From: VXNJ01 sp009840625
GTDB lineage: Bacteria > Chloroflexota > UBA11872 > VXNJ01
DNA: 64,000 nt
NCBI GenBank assembly: GCA_965207915.1
Contig: OZ242304.1
Span: 1,612,001-1,676,000, forward strand
Direction: 5' to 3'
The notes under the pieces were generated by a model. That model was not told the DNA's origin. It saw only the letters and a program-made list of their open reading frames with translations, and did no database searches. A program made the translations under genes and the position numbers. Within the stretch, counting starts at the first letter, position 1; every line of letters starts with the position of its first letter. Of the stretch, positions 1 through 8,273 are shown piece by piece.

Positions 1-811
1 TGCCTTCGTTGTAGAGGATGTCGAACTCGCATGTCCGGAACGGGGCGGCCACCTTGTTCTTGACGACCCGGACCCGGGTACGGTTGCCGACCACGGTGGT
101 GCCGTTCTTGAGCGCCCCGATCCGGCGAATGTCGATCCGCACCGAGGAGTAGAACTTCAGGGCCCGCCCGCCGGGGGTGGTCTCGGGGCTGCCGAACATT
201 ACCCCGACCCGTTCGCGCAGCTGGTTGATGAACACCACCGCGGTGTTGGTGCGGGAAACGGTGGCGGTCATCTTGCGCAGCGCCTGCGACATCAGCCGCG
301 CCTGCAGCCCCACGTGGGCATCGCCCATGTTGCCCTCGAGTTCGGCCCGCGGGGTCAGGGCCGCGACCGAGTCGATCACGATGATGTCGAAGGCATTCGA
401 GCGCAGCAGTTCGTCGGCGATCTCAAGGGCTTCCTCGCCGCTGCCGGGCTGGGAGATGAACAATTCGTCGGCCAGCACCCCGCAGCGAACCGCGTAGGTC
501 GGGTCGAAGGCATGCTCGGCGTCGATGACCGCCGCGTAGCCGCCGGCCCGCTGGGCCTCGGCGATCACGTGCTGGGCCAGCGTCGTCTTGCCCGATGATT
601 CGGGACCGAATATCTCAACTATGCGGCCGCGCGGGATGCCGCCGACGCCGAGCGCCAGGTCAAGCGAGAGCGAACCGGTCGATATCGATTCGACTTCCTG
701 GTTCTGGCCTTCCGAAAGGCGCATGATGGCGCCCTGTCCGAATCGTTTGTTGATGCTGGCGACGGCGCTGTCAAGGGCGGCGTTGCCAGGCTCCTTGTCC
801 TTCTTGGCCAC
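1..811 (-). CDS. recA: RecA recombinase, N-terminal 270 residues (3' end outside window)
   Basis: RecA forms ATP-dependent filaments on single-stranded DNA, drives strand exchange and triggers LexA-type self-cleavage. The minus-strand reading begins with GTG (809-811), giving MAKKDKEPG, and runs off the left edge. Visible hallmarks are the KRFGQGAIMRL segment, the Walker A motif GPESSGKTT, the IDAEHAFD stretch, the Walker B strand IIVIDSVAALTPR and the loop region FINQLRERVGVMFGSPETTPGG. RecA proteins are about 350 residues, so roughly three quarters is present. The GTG start is chosen because the MAKK-type N-terminus is usual for the family. A good sigma-70-like promoter lies upstream at 891-919. 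The partial state comes only from the window edge; nothing suggests a pseudogene. Confidence 0.97.
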   Translation of the reverse strand, partial: MAKKDKEPGNAALDSAVASINKRFGQGAIMRLSEGQNQEVESISTGSLSLDLALGVGGIPRGRIVEIFGPESSGKTTLAQHVIAEAQRAGGYAAVIDAEHAFDPTYAVRCGVLADELFISQPGSGEEALEIADELLRSNAFDIIVIDSVAALTPRAELEGNMGDAHVGLQARLMSQALRKMTATVSRTNTAVVFINQLRERVGVMFGSPETTPGGRALKFYSSVRIDIRRIGALKNGTTVVGNRTRVRVVKNKVAAPFRTCEFDILYNEG

Positions 812-823
812 GTCCCACTTCCT

Positions 824-849
824 CAATTCGAGGGTGCAATTCGAGGGTG
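824..849. repeat. Tandem 13-bp repeat in the recA leader
   Basis: CAATTCGAGGGTG occurs twice back to back (824-836 and 837-849), just upstream of the recA GTG start on the other strand. It lies between promoter and start codon, so it is transcribed as part of the recA 5' leader. It could be a regulator site or a replication slip; nothing in the sequence decides which. Confidence 0.6.
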
Positions 850-890
850 CCGAAATAGAATCGCGATGATCTATCGGATTATATAACAGA

Positions 891-919
891 TATATAACAC
901 GGGATCTGCTAAGTATCAA
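891..919 (-). promoter_or_regulatory. Sigma-70-like promoter of recA
   Basis: Read on the minus strand, TTGATA (919-914) is followed after exactly 17 bases by TATATA (896-891), close to the TTGACA/TATAAT consensus. It points at recA with a leader of about 75-80 bases. A second TATAAT-like hexamer (883-878) lies downstream but lacks a matching -35. Confidence 0.55.
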
Positions 920-956
920 ATCGTAGGCAGTCTTGAGGTCGCAAATGGGTGAGACG

Positions 957-1982
957 ATGAAGGGTGTCCGGATTCACGCGCCCGGCGATCTGCGGCTAGA
1001 CCGGATCGGGGTGCCCGAGCTCGGTCCGTTGGACGTGAAAATCGCCGTCGCCCACACCGGCGTTTGCGGGACCGACCTGCACATCTACGACGGCTGGCAG
1101 ATGGGGCCGATGGTGACGCTGCAAAACTACCCGGCCCTGATCGGGCACGAGCTGGCGGGCACGGTGGCCGCCGTCGGCGAGGCGGTCACGACGCGTCGGG
1201 TCGGCGAACGGGTGACCGTGCAACCGCAGATCTACTGCGGGGTCTGCGTGATGTGCGAGCGCGGCAACGGCAACATGTGCCGCAACAAGATCCGATTCGC
1301 CCACGGCGGGTCCTGGGCCGACTACCTGGTGGTCAATGAGAAGCAGGCCTATCGGATCCCCGATGCGGTCTCGACTGAACTGGCTTCGCTCTCCGAGCCG
1401 CTCGGCTGCGCGATGCGGGCGGTGGAACGTGCCCGGATCAGCCCCGGCGACACCGCCCTGGTCACCGGCGGGGGCACCATCGGGCTGATGCTAGTCGCGC
1501 TGGCCAAGCGATTAGGGACCAGCCTGGTCGCCTGCTCCGAGCCGGTGGCGGCGCGTCGGCAGCTGGCCAAACGCCTGGGGGCCGACCTGGTGTTCGATCC
1601 GGTCAACGATGACCTGGACGGGCTGGTCGGCTCGGCCACCGCCGGAGTCGGATTTGACATTAGTTTCGAGGCATCGGGCGCGATTCCGGCGGCCGAAGCC
1701 TGCATCGCCGCGGTGCGCGACGGCGGAACCGTGATCCAGATGGCCATCTCGCATCCCGACGAACACCTCCAAATCCGCCCCTTGGACGTGTGCCTCAGGG
1801 AGATCGAGATCCGCGGCACGGTTCTTATGCAAAGCAACATGGAGAGCGTTCTGCGCCTGATGCCGCAGCTCGGCTTGGAACCGATGATCACCCACGTCTT
1901 ACCGCTGGCCGCAGCCACCGAAGCAATCCTGATGTGCAAACGCGGCGAGGCGACCAAGGTACTGTTCGACCCCGCCCTCTGA
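957..1982 (+). CDS. Zinc-dependent medium-chain alcohol/polyol dehydrogenase
   Basis: This is a medium-chain dehydrogenase of the threonine/sorbitol dehydrogenase group, expected to oxidise a secondary alcohol with NAD(P)+. It shows the catalytic-zinc signature GHELAGTVAAVGEAV, an upstream zinc-ligand segment HTGVCGTDLH, and a four-cysteine structural-zinc lobe (CGVCVMCERGNGNMC). The Rossmann segment starts at ALVTGGGTIGLMLVALAKRLG. At about 341 residues it has normal family length. The ATG at 957 follows GGTGAG; in-frame ATG 945 and TTG 933 are possible alternatives. It is divergent from recA across a short intergenic region, with no obvious operon partner. The substrate cannot be told from sequence. 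Confidence 0.88.
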   Translation: MKGVRIHAPGDLRLDRIGVPELGPLDVKIAVAHTGVCGTDLHIYDGWQMGPMVTLQNYPALIGHELAGTVAAVGEAVTTRRVGERVTVQPQIYCGVCVMCERGNGNMCRNKIRFAHGGSWADYLVVNEKQAYRIPDAVSTELASLSEPLGCAMRAVERARISPGDTALVTGGGTIGLMLVALAKRLGTSLVACSEPVAARRQLAKRLGADLVFDPVNDDLDGLVGSATAGVGFDISFEASGAIPAAEACIAAVRDGGTVIQMAISHPDEHLQIRPLDVCLREIEIRGTVLMQSNMESVLRLMPQLGLEPMITHVLPLAAATEAILMCKRGEATKVLFDPAL

Positions 1983-2111
1983 CCGGCCGGCCCAACTTAT
2001 AAATGGCTGTTGGTTCCGAGCTTGCCGCTCGAGTGCGGGCGGCGGGTCGGGCGGGTCGCCGTTGATCCGTTTTTTCCGGCATCGAATATTTGCCAAGCGG
2101 AGGGGTTTTAC

Positions 2112-2549
2112 ATGAAATTGATACGCCAGTTGATAGGCGTACATCTGGTGCTGGTGGGCCTGGCAGTCGCCATACATTTCGTGGCCACGCAGTTCTACGA
2201 CCCAACGATCACCGGTGATTCGCTAGATGTATGGCTGGTCCTGGACGTGCTCATGGCCATCTCATTGGTACTGGTCCTGGCTACCGCAATCCGGCGCAAG
2301 CAGATGCTGCGGGATGGCGACGGAGGCGACCGGGTGACGCGCGAATACCTGGAGGCCAATTTCAGCTTTTATTTCGGCGCGTCGTTGCTCTTGATCTTCC
2401 TGTGGAATTGGGCCGGAGTCGCGATCGCCGATCCACGCAGCGACAACGGAACAATCTGGGCACTCATAGATGCGACGCTGCCGGTCTACATAGGACACGC
2501 CGGGATCCGGTTGCTGTTTGCCAAGGCCCCGCCCTGGGCGCAGGGCTAG
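2112..2549 (+). CDS. Small integral membrane protein, paralogue of the 14.5-kb gene
   Basis: This is a protein of about 145 residues with no recognised family. Hydrophobic stretches near residues 5-25, 40-60, 85-105 and 115-135 suggest four membrane segments, with a short charged loop (RRKQMLRDGDGGDR) in the middle. The ATG at 2112 is preceded by GGAGGGG, a strong ribosome site, so it is preferred over the 34-codon longer frame starting at 2010. It resembles the product of 14504-14887 in length, layout and several positions (N-terminal LVVLH/VAIH helix, FYG...FFW/FLW third helix). The stop codon TAG at 2547-2549 is part of the CTAG beside the IS1182 element, so the insertion sits exactly at the gene end without changing the protein. 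Confidence 0.75.
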   Translation: MKLIRQLIGVHLVLVGLAVAIHFVATQFYDPTITGDSLDVWLVLDVLMAISLVLVLATAIRRKQMLRDGDGGDRVTREYLEANFSFYFGASLLLIFLWNWAGVAIADPRSDNGTIWALIDATLPVYIGHAGIRLLFAKAPPWAQG

Positions 2550-4136
2550 GAGCCCGCGCCGCAGGAAGAGCGCGGACGACCCGGTTTCAGCCGGCTGATC
2601 ATTTTTTCGCCGAAGTCGCGCCGCTTCGTCGCTCCGAGCACCTGTCCGCCGCCGTTGCGGCCTGCCGCAAGCCCTCGTCCCGCGCCCACGGCCGCGATTC
2701 CGGGCCAGATCATGGGGATCCGCGCCACCCGCTCACGCCTTAACCGCATTTAGCCTTCTGGCGTTGAGCGCCAGGCACACCAGGGCCCATTCGCCCCTGA
2801 CCTTGTCCAGTCCCCGCACGCTGAAGCGCCTGAAGCCCAGTACCTGCTTTATCCAGCCGAACGGGGGTTCGGCGATGTGCTTGCGGGCCGCGTACAGCTT
2901 CCTGCCCTCCGCGGTGGAGAGCCTGGCGGCCATGCGCGCGCGGGCCGCGCCGCGGACCGGGCGCCCGGTCCGGCCCTCGCGGCCCTGGGCCACGTAGGCC
3001 TCGATCCCCTTCTCCTCAAGGGACCTGAAGACCTTTTCGTCGGCGTAGCCGGAGTCGGCCAGGACGACGGCCGGCGCCAGACCGGTGTTGTTCCCGGTCC
3101 GCTCCAGCATGTTCGCCAGCTGGCCGGCGTCGGAGGCCGAGCCGGTAACGTCCACCGCCACGATCAGGCGCGACTCCCCGTCCACGGCCGCCTGGGCGTT
3201 ATACGCCTGCTGGAAGCCCTCGGTGGAGGTGTTCATGATGGAGGATTCGGGATCGGTGAAGTTGTGCTGGGCCCCGGGGTCGGGCTCCCCGTAGGGGCGC
3301 TTGTAGGGCGCACCGCCCCTGGGATTGCGCTTCTGGCCGGGTTTTCGCCCGCGCTTCTCGTCGAACCGGCGGGCCTTCTCCTCCAGGCGCTGCTTGGCCG
3401 CGGCGATGGCCTGCAGGCGGTCGGAGCGGCGCCGCAGCTCCTCGGGTATCTCGTCGCCGCCGTCGGAGTCCTCCCCGTACAGCTCGTCCTCGGCCGCATC
3501 GATCGCCTCGGCGCGCTCCAGCAGGCCTGCGATCTCCTCGCGCAGCTTCCGCTCCTGCTCCAGCATGCGGGAGTAGGTCATGGCCTTGCGCCTGGAGGCG
3601 CTTGCCTTCACCTTGCTTGAGTCGATGGCCAGGGTCCCCAGCTTTGTCAGCCCCAGCTCGCGGGCTACTCGCACCACCTGCACGAACAGGTCCTTGAAGT
3701 CCCCCAGGTGACGGCGGCGGAACTCGCAGATCGTGCGGTGGCGGGGGAGGTTGCCGGCGGCCAGGTAGCGGAAGCCGACGTCGCGCTGCAGGGCGCGTTC
3801 GATCCGGCGCGAGGAGAACACCCCGACGGCGTAGCCGTACAGCAGCAGCTTGACCATCAGCGCCGGTTCGTAGGGACGGTTGCGGCGCCCGTCGCCGGCG
3901 TAGGGGGCGTAGAAGGCGGCAAGGTCCATCGCGTCGACCAGATCGGAGACCTGGTAGCAAAGATCGTCGGCCGGCAGCCATTCGCGCACGTCGGGCGGCA
4001 TCATGATGGGCTGATCGGGATGGTAGTCGCGGAAGGTCGTCGGCATGGGGGCGGATCCGGGGGACGTGGCGATCAACCGATTCTCACCTTGCCGGGAAGG
4101 GCGATCCTCCTTCACGGGTTTCTGCGGCGCAGGCTC
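2550..4136 (-). mobile_element. IS1182-family insertion sequence, complete
   Basis: The element is about 1.59 kb and encloses one transposase gene. Its ends are imperfect inverted repeats. The left end reads GAGCCCGCGCCGCAGGAA from 2550. The right end, complemented from 4136, reads GAGCCTGCGCCGCAGAAA, two mismatches in 18. Both ends are bordered by CTAG (2546-2549 and 4137-4140), which I read as a 4-bp target duplication. The inferred empty site is GGGCTAGCCC, itself a palindrome. If CTAG is instead part of the repeat, the arms lengthen to GGGCTAGGAGCC and more. Both ends and the transposase look intact. Confidence 0.85.
2733..4115 (-). CDS. IS1182-family transposase
   Basis: This DDE transposase moves the surrounding element. 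The N-terminal half has the family's opening (FRDYHPDQPIMMPPDVREWLP), followed by a helical DNA-binding region with YGYAVGVFSSRRIERAL and RHRTICEFRRRHL. The catalytic core begins at LAIDSSKVKASAS, carries the second acidic residue in VVLADSGYADE, and ends with the EPPFGWIKQVLGFRRFSVRG segment typical of the C-terminal glutamate region. A charged coiled-coil insertion (about residues 180-260) lies between the first two. It is 460 residues from a GTG at 4115; the ATG at 4046 (MPTTFRDYHP) is an equally sensible start. No frameshift or stop is seen, so it is probably functional. Confidence 0.93.
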   Translation of the reverse strand: MKEDRPSRQGENRLIATSPGSAPMPTTFRDYHPDQPIMMPPDVREWLPADDLCYQVSDLVDAMDLAAFYAPYAGDGRRNRPYEPALMVKLLLYGYAVGVFSSRRIERALQRDVGFRYLAAGNLPRHRTICEFRRRHLGDFKDLFVQVVRVARELGLTKLGTLAIDSSKVKASASRRKAMTYSRMLEQERKLREEIAGLLERAEAIDAAEDELYGEDSDGGDEIPEELRRRSDRLQAIAAAKQRLEEKARRFDEKRGRKPGQKRNPRGGAPYKRPYGEPDPGAQHNFTDPESSIMNTSTEGFQQAYNAQAAVDGESRLIVAVDVTGSASDAGQLANMLERTGNNTGLAPAVVLADSGYADEKVFRSLEEKGIEAYVAQGREGRTGRPVRGAARARMAARLSTAEGRKLYAARKHIAEPPFGWIKQVLGFRRFSVRGLDKVRGEWALVCLALNARRLNAVKA

Positions 4137-4140
4137 CTAG

Positions 4141-4521
4141 CCCGCTAATCATCGATTCGCCCGGGAACGCGCACGGGCGGATCATTCGCCGGTAGGAAAT
4201 CGGCGGCCGGGCGACGGGCGCGGTTGCCGAATCCGACCGGATCCGTGGCGCGGGCCGTCGTCCGGGGCATCGATTTTCAGGCGGCGCCCGCCCCGTAAGC
4301 GCGGTGTATGGGGTCTTGGTTCCAGCGGTCTGCCGCGTGTCCGGTGTCCCTCCGTACGTATTCGGGGCCGTGCTAAATCATGTGAGCGGAAATGACGTAT
4401 GACAGCGGGCTTTCCGTAAATCCTGCAGAGTACTAATATTGATTCCGCAGATGAAATCGGTGATTGCGTGATTTCACCGCTTCATATATTGCTGCGATGA
4501 CGATGCTGGGGGACGGCAGTG
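4141..4521. other. Intergenic region right of IS1182, no gene
   Basis: About 380 bases without a convincing reading frame. It is G+C-rich next to the IS and becomes A+T-richer from about 4360. GAAATC and GATTTC form a short inverted repeat around 4453-4475, shortly upstream of the coiled-coil/HARE-HTH gene and so a possible operator or promoter area. Nothing else is recognised. Confidence 0.4.
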
Positions 4522-5115
4522 ATGCAAGAAGAACCGACGGAAGGACGATCACGGGAAGTGGCGGAGGACCGATTTGAGTCGCCGGATTCGGGTGACGACC
4601 AGTTCGGAGACATCCTCCAGGCCCAGCTCGAGGAGCGCACCGCGCGGGTGGGGGAGATAAATGCCGAGATCGAAGAACGGCGCGGCCAACTGGACGCCCG
4701 GATCGCCTCCCTGCAGAGCGAATTTGAGGCCGAGATTTCGGCCCTGGCCCGCCACAGGATGGCGCTGCAGGGCGAGATCCGGACCATCCGCGAATTGCAA
4801 AAGCGCATGGCCGGCGAGATAGTGGAAGACTATTCCGGCACCGCCTCCGGCTTGTCCTGGGACGAGGACTGGGGACGCAACGCCGCCGACAAAGTGGTCA
4901 AACTGCTGCAGAACGTCGGCCGGCCACTCCACTACCGCGAGATTTACAACCGCCTGGAGGCTTTGGGGGTCCTAAATTCGCGGAGCGCGACCCCGGCCGA
5001 AGCGTTGCTGCGCAATTTCTACAAAGACAAGCGGTTGTTCCGGCCAAGACGCGGAACCTACTTCTTGGCATCCCGGCGCGGTGAAACCGAGCCGGCCGGC
5101 GACGAGGAGCAATAA
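4522..5115 (+). CDS. Coiled-coil protein with C-terminal HARE-HTH-like winged helix
   Basis: The protein is about 197 residues. Residues about 30-105 are rich in E, R, L and Q with heptad spacing (QAQLEERTARVGEINAEIEE onward) and should form a long coiled coil. The C-terminal third (about 120-185) has DKVVKLLQNVGRPLHYREIYNRLEALG followed by RNFYKDKRLFRPRRGTYFL, the pattern of HARE-HTH winged helices found in RNA polymerase delta, ASXL and several restriction proteins. I infer a DNA- or chromatin-binding accessory protein. The ATG at 4522 is preceded by GGGGGA; GTG 4519 is an in-frame alternative. No partner gene is adjacent. Confidence 0.7.
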   Translation: MQEEPTEGRSREVAEDRFESPDSGDDQFGDILQAQLEERTARVGEINAEIEERRGQLDARIASLQSEFEAEISALARHRMALQGEIRTIRELQKRMAGEIVEDYSGTASGLSWDEDWGRNAADKVVKLLQNVGRPLHYREIYNRLEALGVLNSRSATPAEALLRNFYKDKRLFRPRRGTYFLASRRGETEPAGDEEQ

Positions 5116-5232
5116 GCAGCCCGACGGCTGCGCGCCCTTATCGCTTAGGGCAACTCCGCAAACGCTTGGGAACCCCGTTCCGGGGGCCGGTGGGCGGGAT
5201 TCGGGGTTCCCGCTGATCGGACCCCGGTATCG

Positions 5233-6060
5233 CTAGCCTTCGCGGCGGCGTTCGACTTCGCCCTCGAGCTTTTGCTCGAGTCGGCGCAGCGCTTCCTGGG
5301 TTGCCCGCATTTCGGCGATCACCGCGTCGTATGGCAGTTCGGCTTCCAGTTCGCGAGCGCGGATACGCTCGGCTTCATCCCACTCGTTGATGATGGCGGC
5401 GACGAAAAGGTTCACGGCAACGAACCCGCTTATGACGATAAAGCTGACGAAATAGACCCAGGCGAACGGGCTGTGCTCCATCGCGGTGTCCATGATCGTT
5501 GTCCACCCCTCGAAAGTGATGACCCTGAACAGGGTCAGCGCCGATTTCGCCAGACTGCCCCAGTGGAACGGATCGTGGGCGTGGAAGAAGTGGTAGCCAG
5601 CGACGGCGTACATGTAGCCGATGATGCTCAGCAGCACGACTATGAAGAACACGCTGGGCACGGCGCGGATGAGGGTTCCCACGATCACGCGCAACCGCGC
5701 GCTGGTCGTGACCAATCGCAGCATCCGGAACAGGCGCACCAGTCGGCCCAGGAGCGCGATATTTCCCACCAGCGGGATCAGCGCGATCACGATCACGCAG
5801 AAATCAATGATGTTCCAAGGGTCCCGGAAATAGCGCACCGGCCTGGGACGCAGGGCGAGGATCTTGACGAAGAACTCGACGATGAAAATCGCCAGCGCCG
5901 ACCAATGCCCGATCTCGATCCATACCCCCAGTTGGTCGACCACGTAGGGATAGGTTTCAAGTCCCAGCAGCAAGCCGTTGGCCACGATAACGGCGAATAT
6001 GAATCGTTCGAACGCCGGGGCTCCGGCCACGCGCCGGATTACCTTGTCCAGTGTTTGCAT
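5233..6060 (-). CDS. Voltage-gated cation channel of the NaChBac/NavBac type
   Basis: This is a six-transmembrane ion channel subunit expected to form tetramers in the inner membrane. In the 285-residue frame, S1-S3 cover about residues 27-105. S4 has arginines every third residue (GRLVRLFRMLRLV, about 115-127), the voltage sensor. The pore loop carries TFEGW (192-196), matching the TLESW-type selectivity filter of bacterial sodium channels; the filter glutamate is kept and the following serine is glycine. S6 follows (about 205-232), then an acidic neck and a C-terminal coiled coil (about 255-283), as in NaChBac. The ATG at 6060 is preferred to TTG 6090. Ion selectivity (Na+ or Ca2+) is not decided by sequence. 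Confidence 0.9.
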   Translation of the reverse strand: MQTLDKVIRRVAGAPAFERFIFAVIVANGLLLGLETYPYVVDQLGVWIEIGHWSALAIFIVEFFVKILALRPRPVRYFRDPWNIIDFCVIVIALIPLVGNIALLGRLVRLFRMLRLVTTSARLRVIVGTLIRAVPSVFFIVVLLSIIGYMYAVAGYHFFHAHDPFHWGSLAKSALTLFRVITFEGWTTIMDTAMEHSPFAWVYFVSFIVISGFVAVNLFVAAIINEWDEAERIRARELEAELPYDAVIAEMRATQEALRRLEQKLEGEVERRREG

Positions 6061-6184
6061 TTGAACCGATTGATCACTGACCGATTGCAACCGTTATTTT
6101 CCGGAAAAGCCGGGTTGGAGCGATTCGCGCCGCCGGCCGGGCGCATTGGCGGTTGCGGCCCGCAAACGCCCGGGACCGGCGCTT

Positions 6185-7849
6185 TCAGGCTGTTTTTTGC
6201 GGTTGATCGGCCTGGTGCGGACGGCGATCGGAAAGCGGCGATTCGGGCAGGAAGATGACCATGGCGAATGCAATGACGACGGCAACCGTGACAACCAGGA
6301 AAACTTCACTGATCGAGGATGAGAGTACCGACCGCAGGGATTCGAGCAGCTGCGCCAACAACTGCTCGTCCTGACCGGAAATGCTGGCGCGCAGGCGGTC
6401 GAGCGCTTCCGGGTTAACCAGCGCTTGGGGGTTCTCGGCGAGGTCGTCAAGCTGCCGGCTTGGAAACACTGACCGGACTTCGGCCGACAGGGCTTCCAGG
6501 GCTCGGGAATGGAATCTAGCCGTCATGTAAGACCCGAGCACCGCCAGGCCCAGGGCGCCGCCGATCTGGCGGAAGAACTGGGTTGCCGAGGTGGCGGCGC
6601 CCAGCAGCTGGGCCGGGACTGCGTTTTGGACCGATATGGAGAAGCATGGGTAGGTGATGCCGACGCCGAACCCGAGGACGGTGATGAAAGCCACCGCTTC
6701 CAGAAATGAGGTATCGGGCGTCATCTGGGACGTGAACACCAGCCCGACCAGGAATATTGCGAACCCGATCAAGCCCTGTATCCGGTAGTGCCCGCCGAAG
6801 CGCGAGAGCGCCTGTCCGGAGAGCGCGGCGGCCAGAACCATGCTGAGCATCATGGGCGTGAGGAATGACCCGCTGCTGGTTGCCGACGTTCCCAGAACGG
6901 CCTGGAAGAACAGCGGGATAAAGATGATCGTTCCAAACATGGCGAATCCGGTCAGGAATGTGACCGCCAGCGAAATGGACACGATGCGGTCCGAATAGAT
7001 CGAAAGCGGCATGATCGGATCCGCGGAACGCCATTCGACGACGATGAACGCAATCGCCGTTACCGCGGCGAACAGCAAAGTACCGATGATTTGCGGCGAG
7101 CTCCAGGCGTACTCGACGCCGGCCAACGATAGCCCCACCAGGAGCGAAACGACCGCCGCGATCAGCAACGCCATTCCCGGGTAGTCCAGGCGGTGCTTGC
7201 GCTTGGCAGGCTTGACGTTGGGAAAAAAGCGAATGAAGAGGAATATCACCGCCGACCCCAGCGGCACGTTCACATAGAAGATCCAGTGCCATGAGAGGTT
7301 GTCGGTTATCAAACCGCCGAGCACGGGCCCGATCATCGAAGAGAAACCGTACACCGCCGCCACGTATCCGGTGTACTTGCCGCGCTCGCGCGGGGCGAAT
7401 AGATCGGCAACGGTGGTGAAGGCGAGCGCCATCATCGCTCCCCCGCCGACTCCCTGCACGGCCCGCGCCGCGATCAGCTGGTTCATGGTCTGGCTCGCCC
7501 CGGCCAGTACCGATCCGACCAGGAACAGCAGGATTCCGCCGATGAAGAACGCCTTGCGCCCGTAAAGGTCGGACAAGCGCCCGACTATCGGGACGAAGGT
7601 GATCGAGGCCACGATGTACGACGTCGTAATCCACGTGAACCGATCGAAGCCGCCCAGATCGGTCACGATCCTGGGAATGGCGGTTCCCACGACCGTCTGA
7701 TCGAGCGAGGCCAGAAATACGGCCAGCAGCAGTCCGCCCATCGTGATGACGACCTGCCGGCGCGACCGCGTCCGACCAACCGTGTCGCTATCCGGCCCGC
7801 ACGGGCCGGATTCGGCGGCGGCAACCGCCGGCGCACCTGGTTGATTCAT
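6185..7849 (-). CDS. MFS drug exporter, DHA2 (EmrB/QacA) family
   Basis: This inner-membrane proton-coupled multidrug exporter belongs to the 14-helix DHA2 group. Residues about 36-55 (LLLAVFLASLDQTVVGTAIP) contain the family's motif with the membrane-embedded Asp, followed by GRLSDLYGRK (MFS motif A, loop 2-3) and the motif C region YGFSSMIGPVLGG in helix 5. Total length of 554 residues is normal. Helix 14 is followed by a short charged tail; a helical soluble segment (about 450-515) lies before the last helix, as is usual in EmrB-like proteins. It lies downstream of no repressor gene that I can see. The substrate is unknown. Confidence 0.93.
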   Translation of the reverse strand: MNQPGAPAVAAAESGPCGPDSDTVGRTRSRRQVVITMGGLLLAVFLASLDQTVVGTAIPRIVTDLGGFDRFTWITTSYIVASITFVPIVGRLSDLYGRKAFFIGGILLFLVGSVLAGASQTMNQLIAARAVQGVGGGAMMALAFTTVADLFAPRERGKYTGYVAAVYGFSSMIGPVLGGLITDNLSWHWIFYVNVPLGSAVIFLFIRFFPNVKPAKRKHRLDYPGMALLIAAVVSLLVGLSLAGVEYAWSSPQIIGTLLFAAVTAIAFIVVEWRSADPIMPLSIYSDRIVSISLAVTFLTGFAMFGTIIFIPLFFQAVLGTSATSSGSFLTPMMLSMVLAAALSGQALSRFGGHYRIQGLIGFAIFLVGLVFTSQMTPDTSFLEAVAFITVLGFGVGITYPCFSISVQNAVPAQLLGAATSATQFFRQIGGALGLAVLGSYMTARFHSRALEALSAEVRSVFPSRQLDDLAENPQALVNPEALDRLRASISGQDEQLLAQLLESLRSVLSSSISEVFLVVTVAVVIAFAMVIFLPESPLSDRRPHQADQPQKTA

Positions 7850-8273
7850 GGGAGGACTCGACCGGCCTTTGCAAATTGGCGGACTGGGATTTGCCCGGCG
7901 GAAAGCTGGCGTGACCGATCCGAAAACTGGACTTTTATTGCGACACGTCCCGCCGCTGCAGGTAGATGAGCAGAGGAAGCGGAAGCGTCGGAAGTGCGGG
8001 CTCCGCCGGAACGCGTAACCCGACGCCGGCCCCCGCCCATCCCGGCGAGACTATTTTCGGTCAATCAGCGGTCTGATTGCGGGGCCCAACCACTACCTTG
8101 GCCTCCGAATCTGCTGCCGAGCCGGGCGGGCGGCCGCGGTTTTCGGGCCTGCCGCCCGGGCGATACCTGACCGGGGACTTGCCGGTGTCTAACGTCCGTC
8201 ACAGGGTTTAATACCTGCACGGAAGGGTTGTTGCCCCTTCTTAAAACCTCGGCGGTCAGTCCCGGAGCAGAGC
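7850..8273. other. Divergent intergenic region, no gene
   Basis: This region lies between the start of the exporter (minus) and the LLM monooxygenase (plus), so it should contain both promoters. Reading frames here lack ribosome sites and family features. A G+C-rich inverted repeat around 8125-8165 (GCGGGCGGCC... CTGCCGCCCG) could form a hairpin. No conserved operator is recognised. Confidence 0.35.

Noticed and set aside
7846..8064. 72-codon frame upstream of the DHA2 exporter
   Set aside because: No ribosome site, Arg/Ser-rich, overlaps the exporter start by four bases by chance; not family-like.
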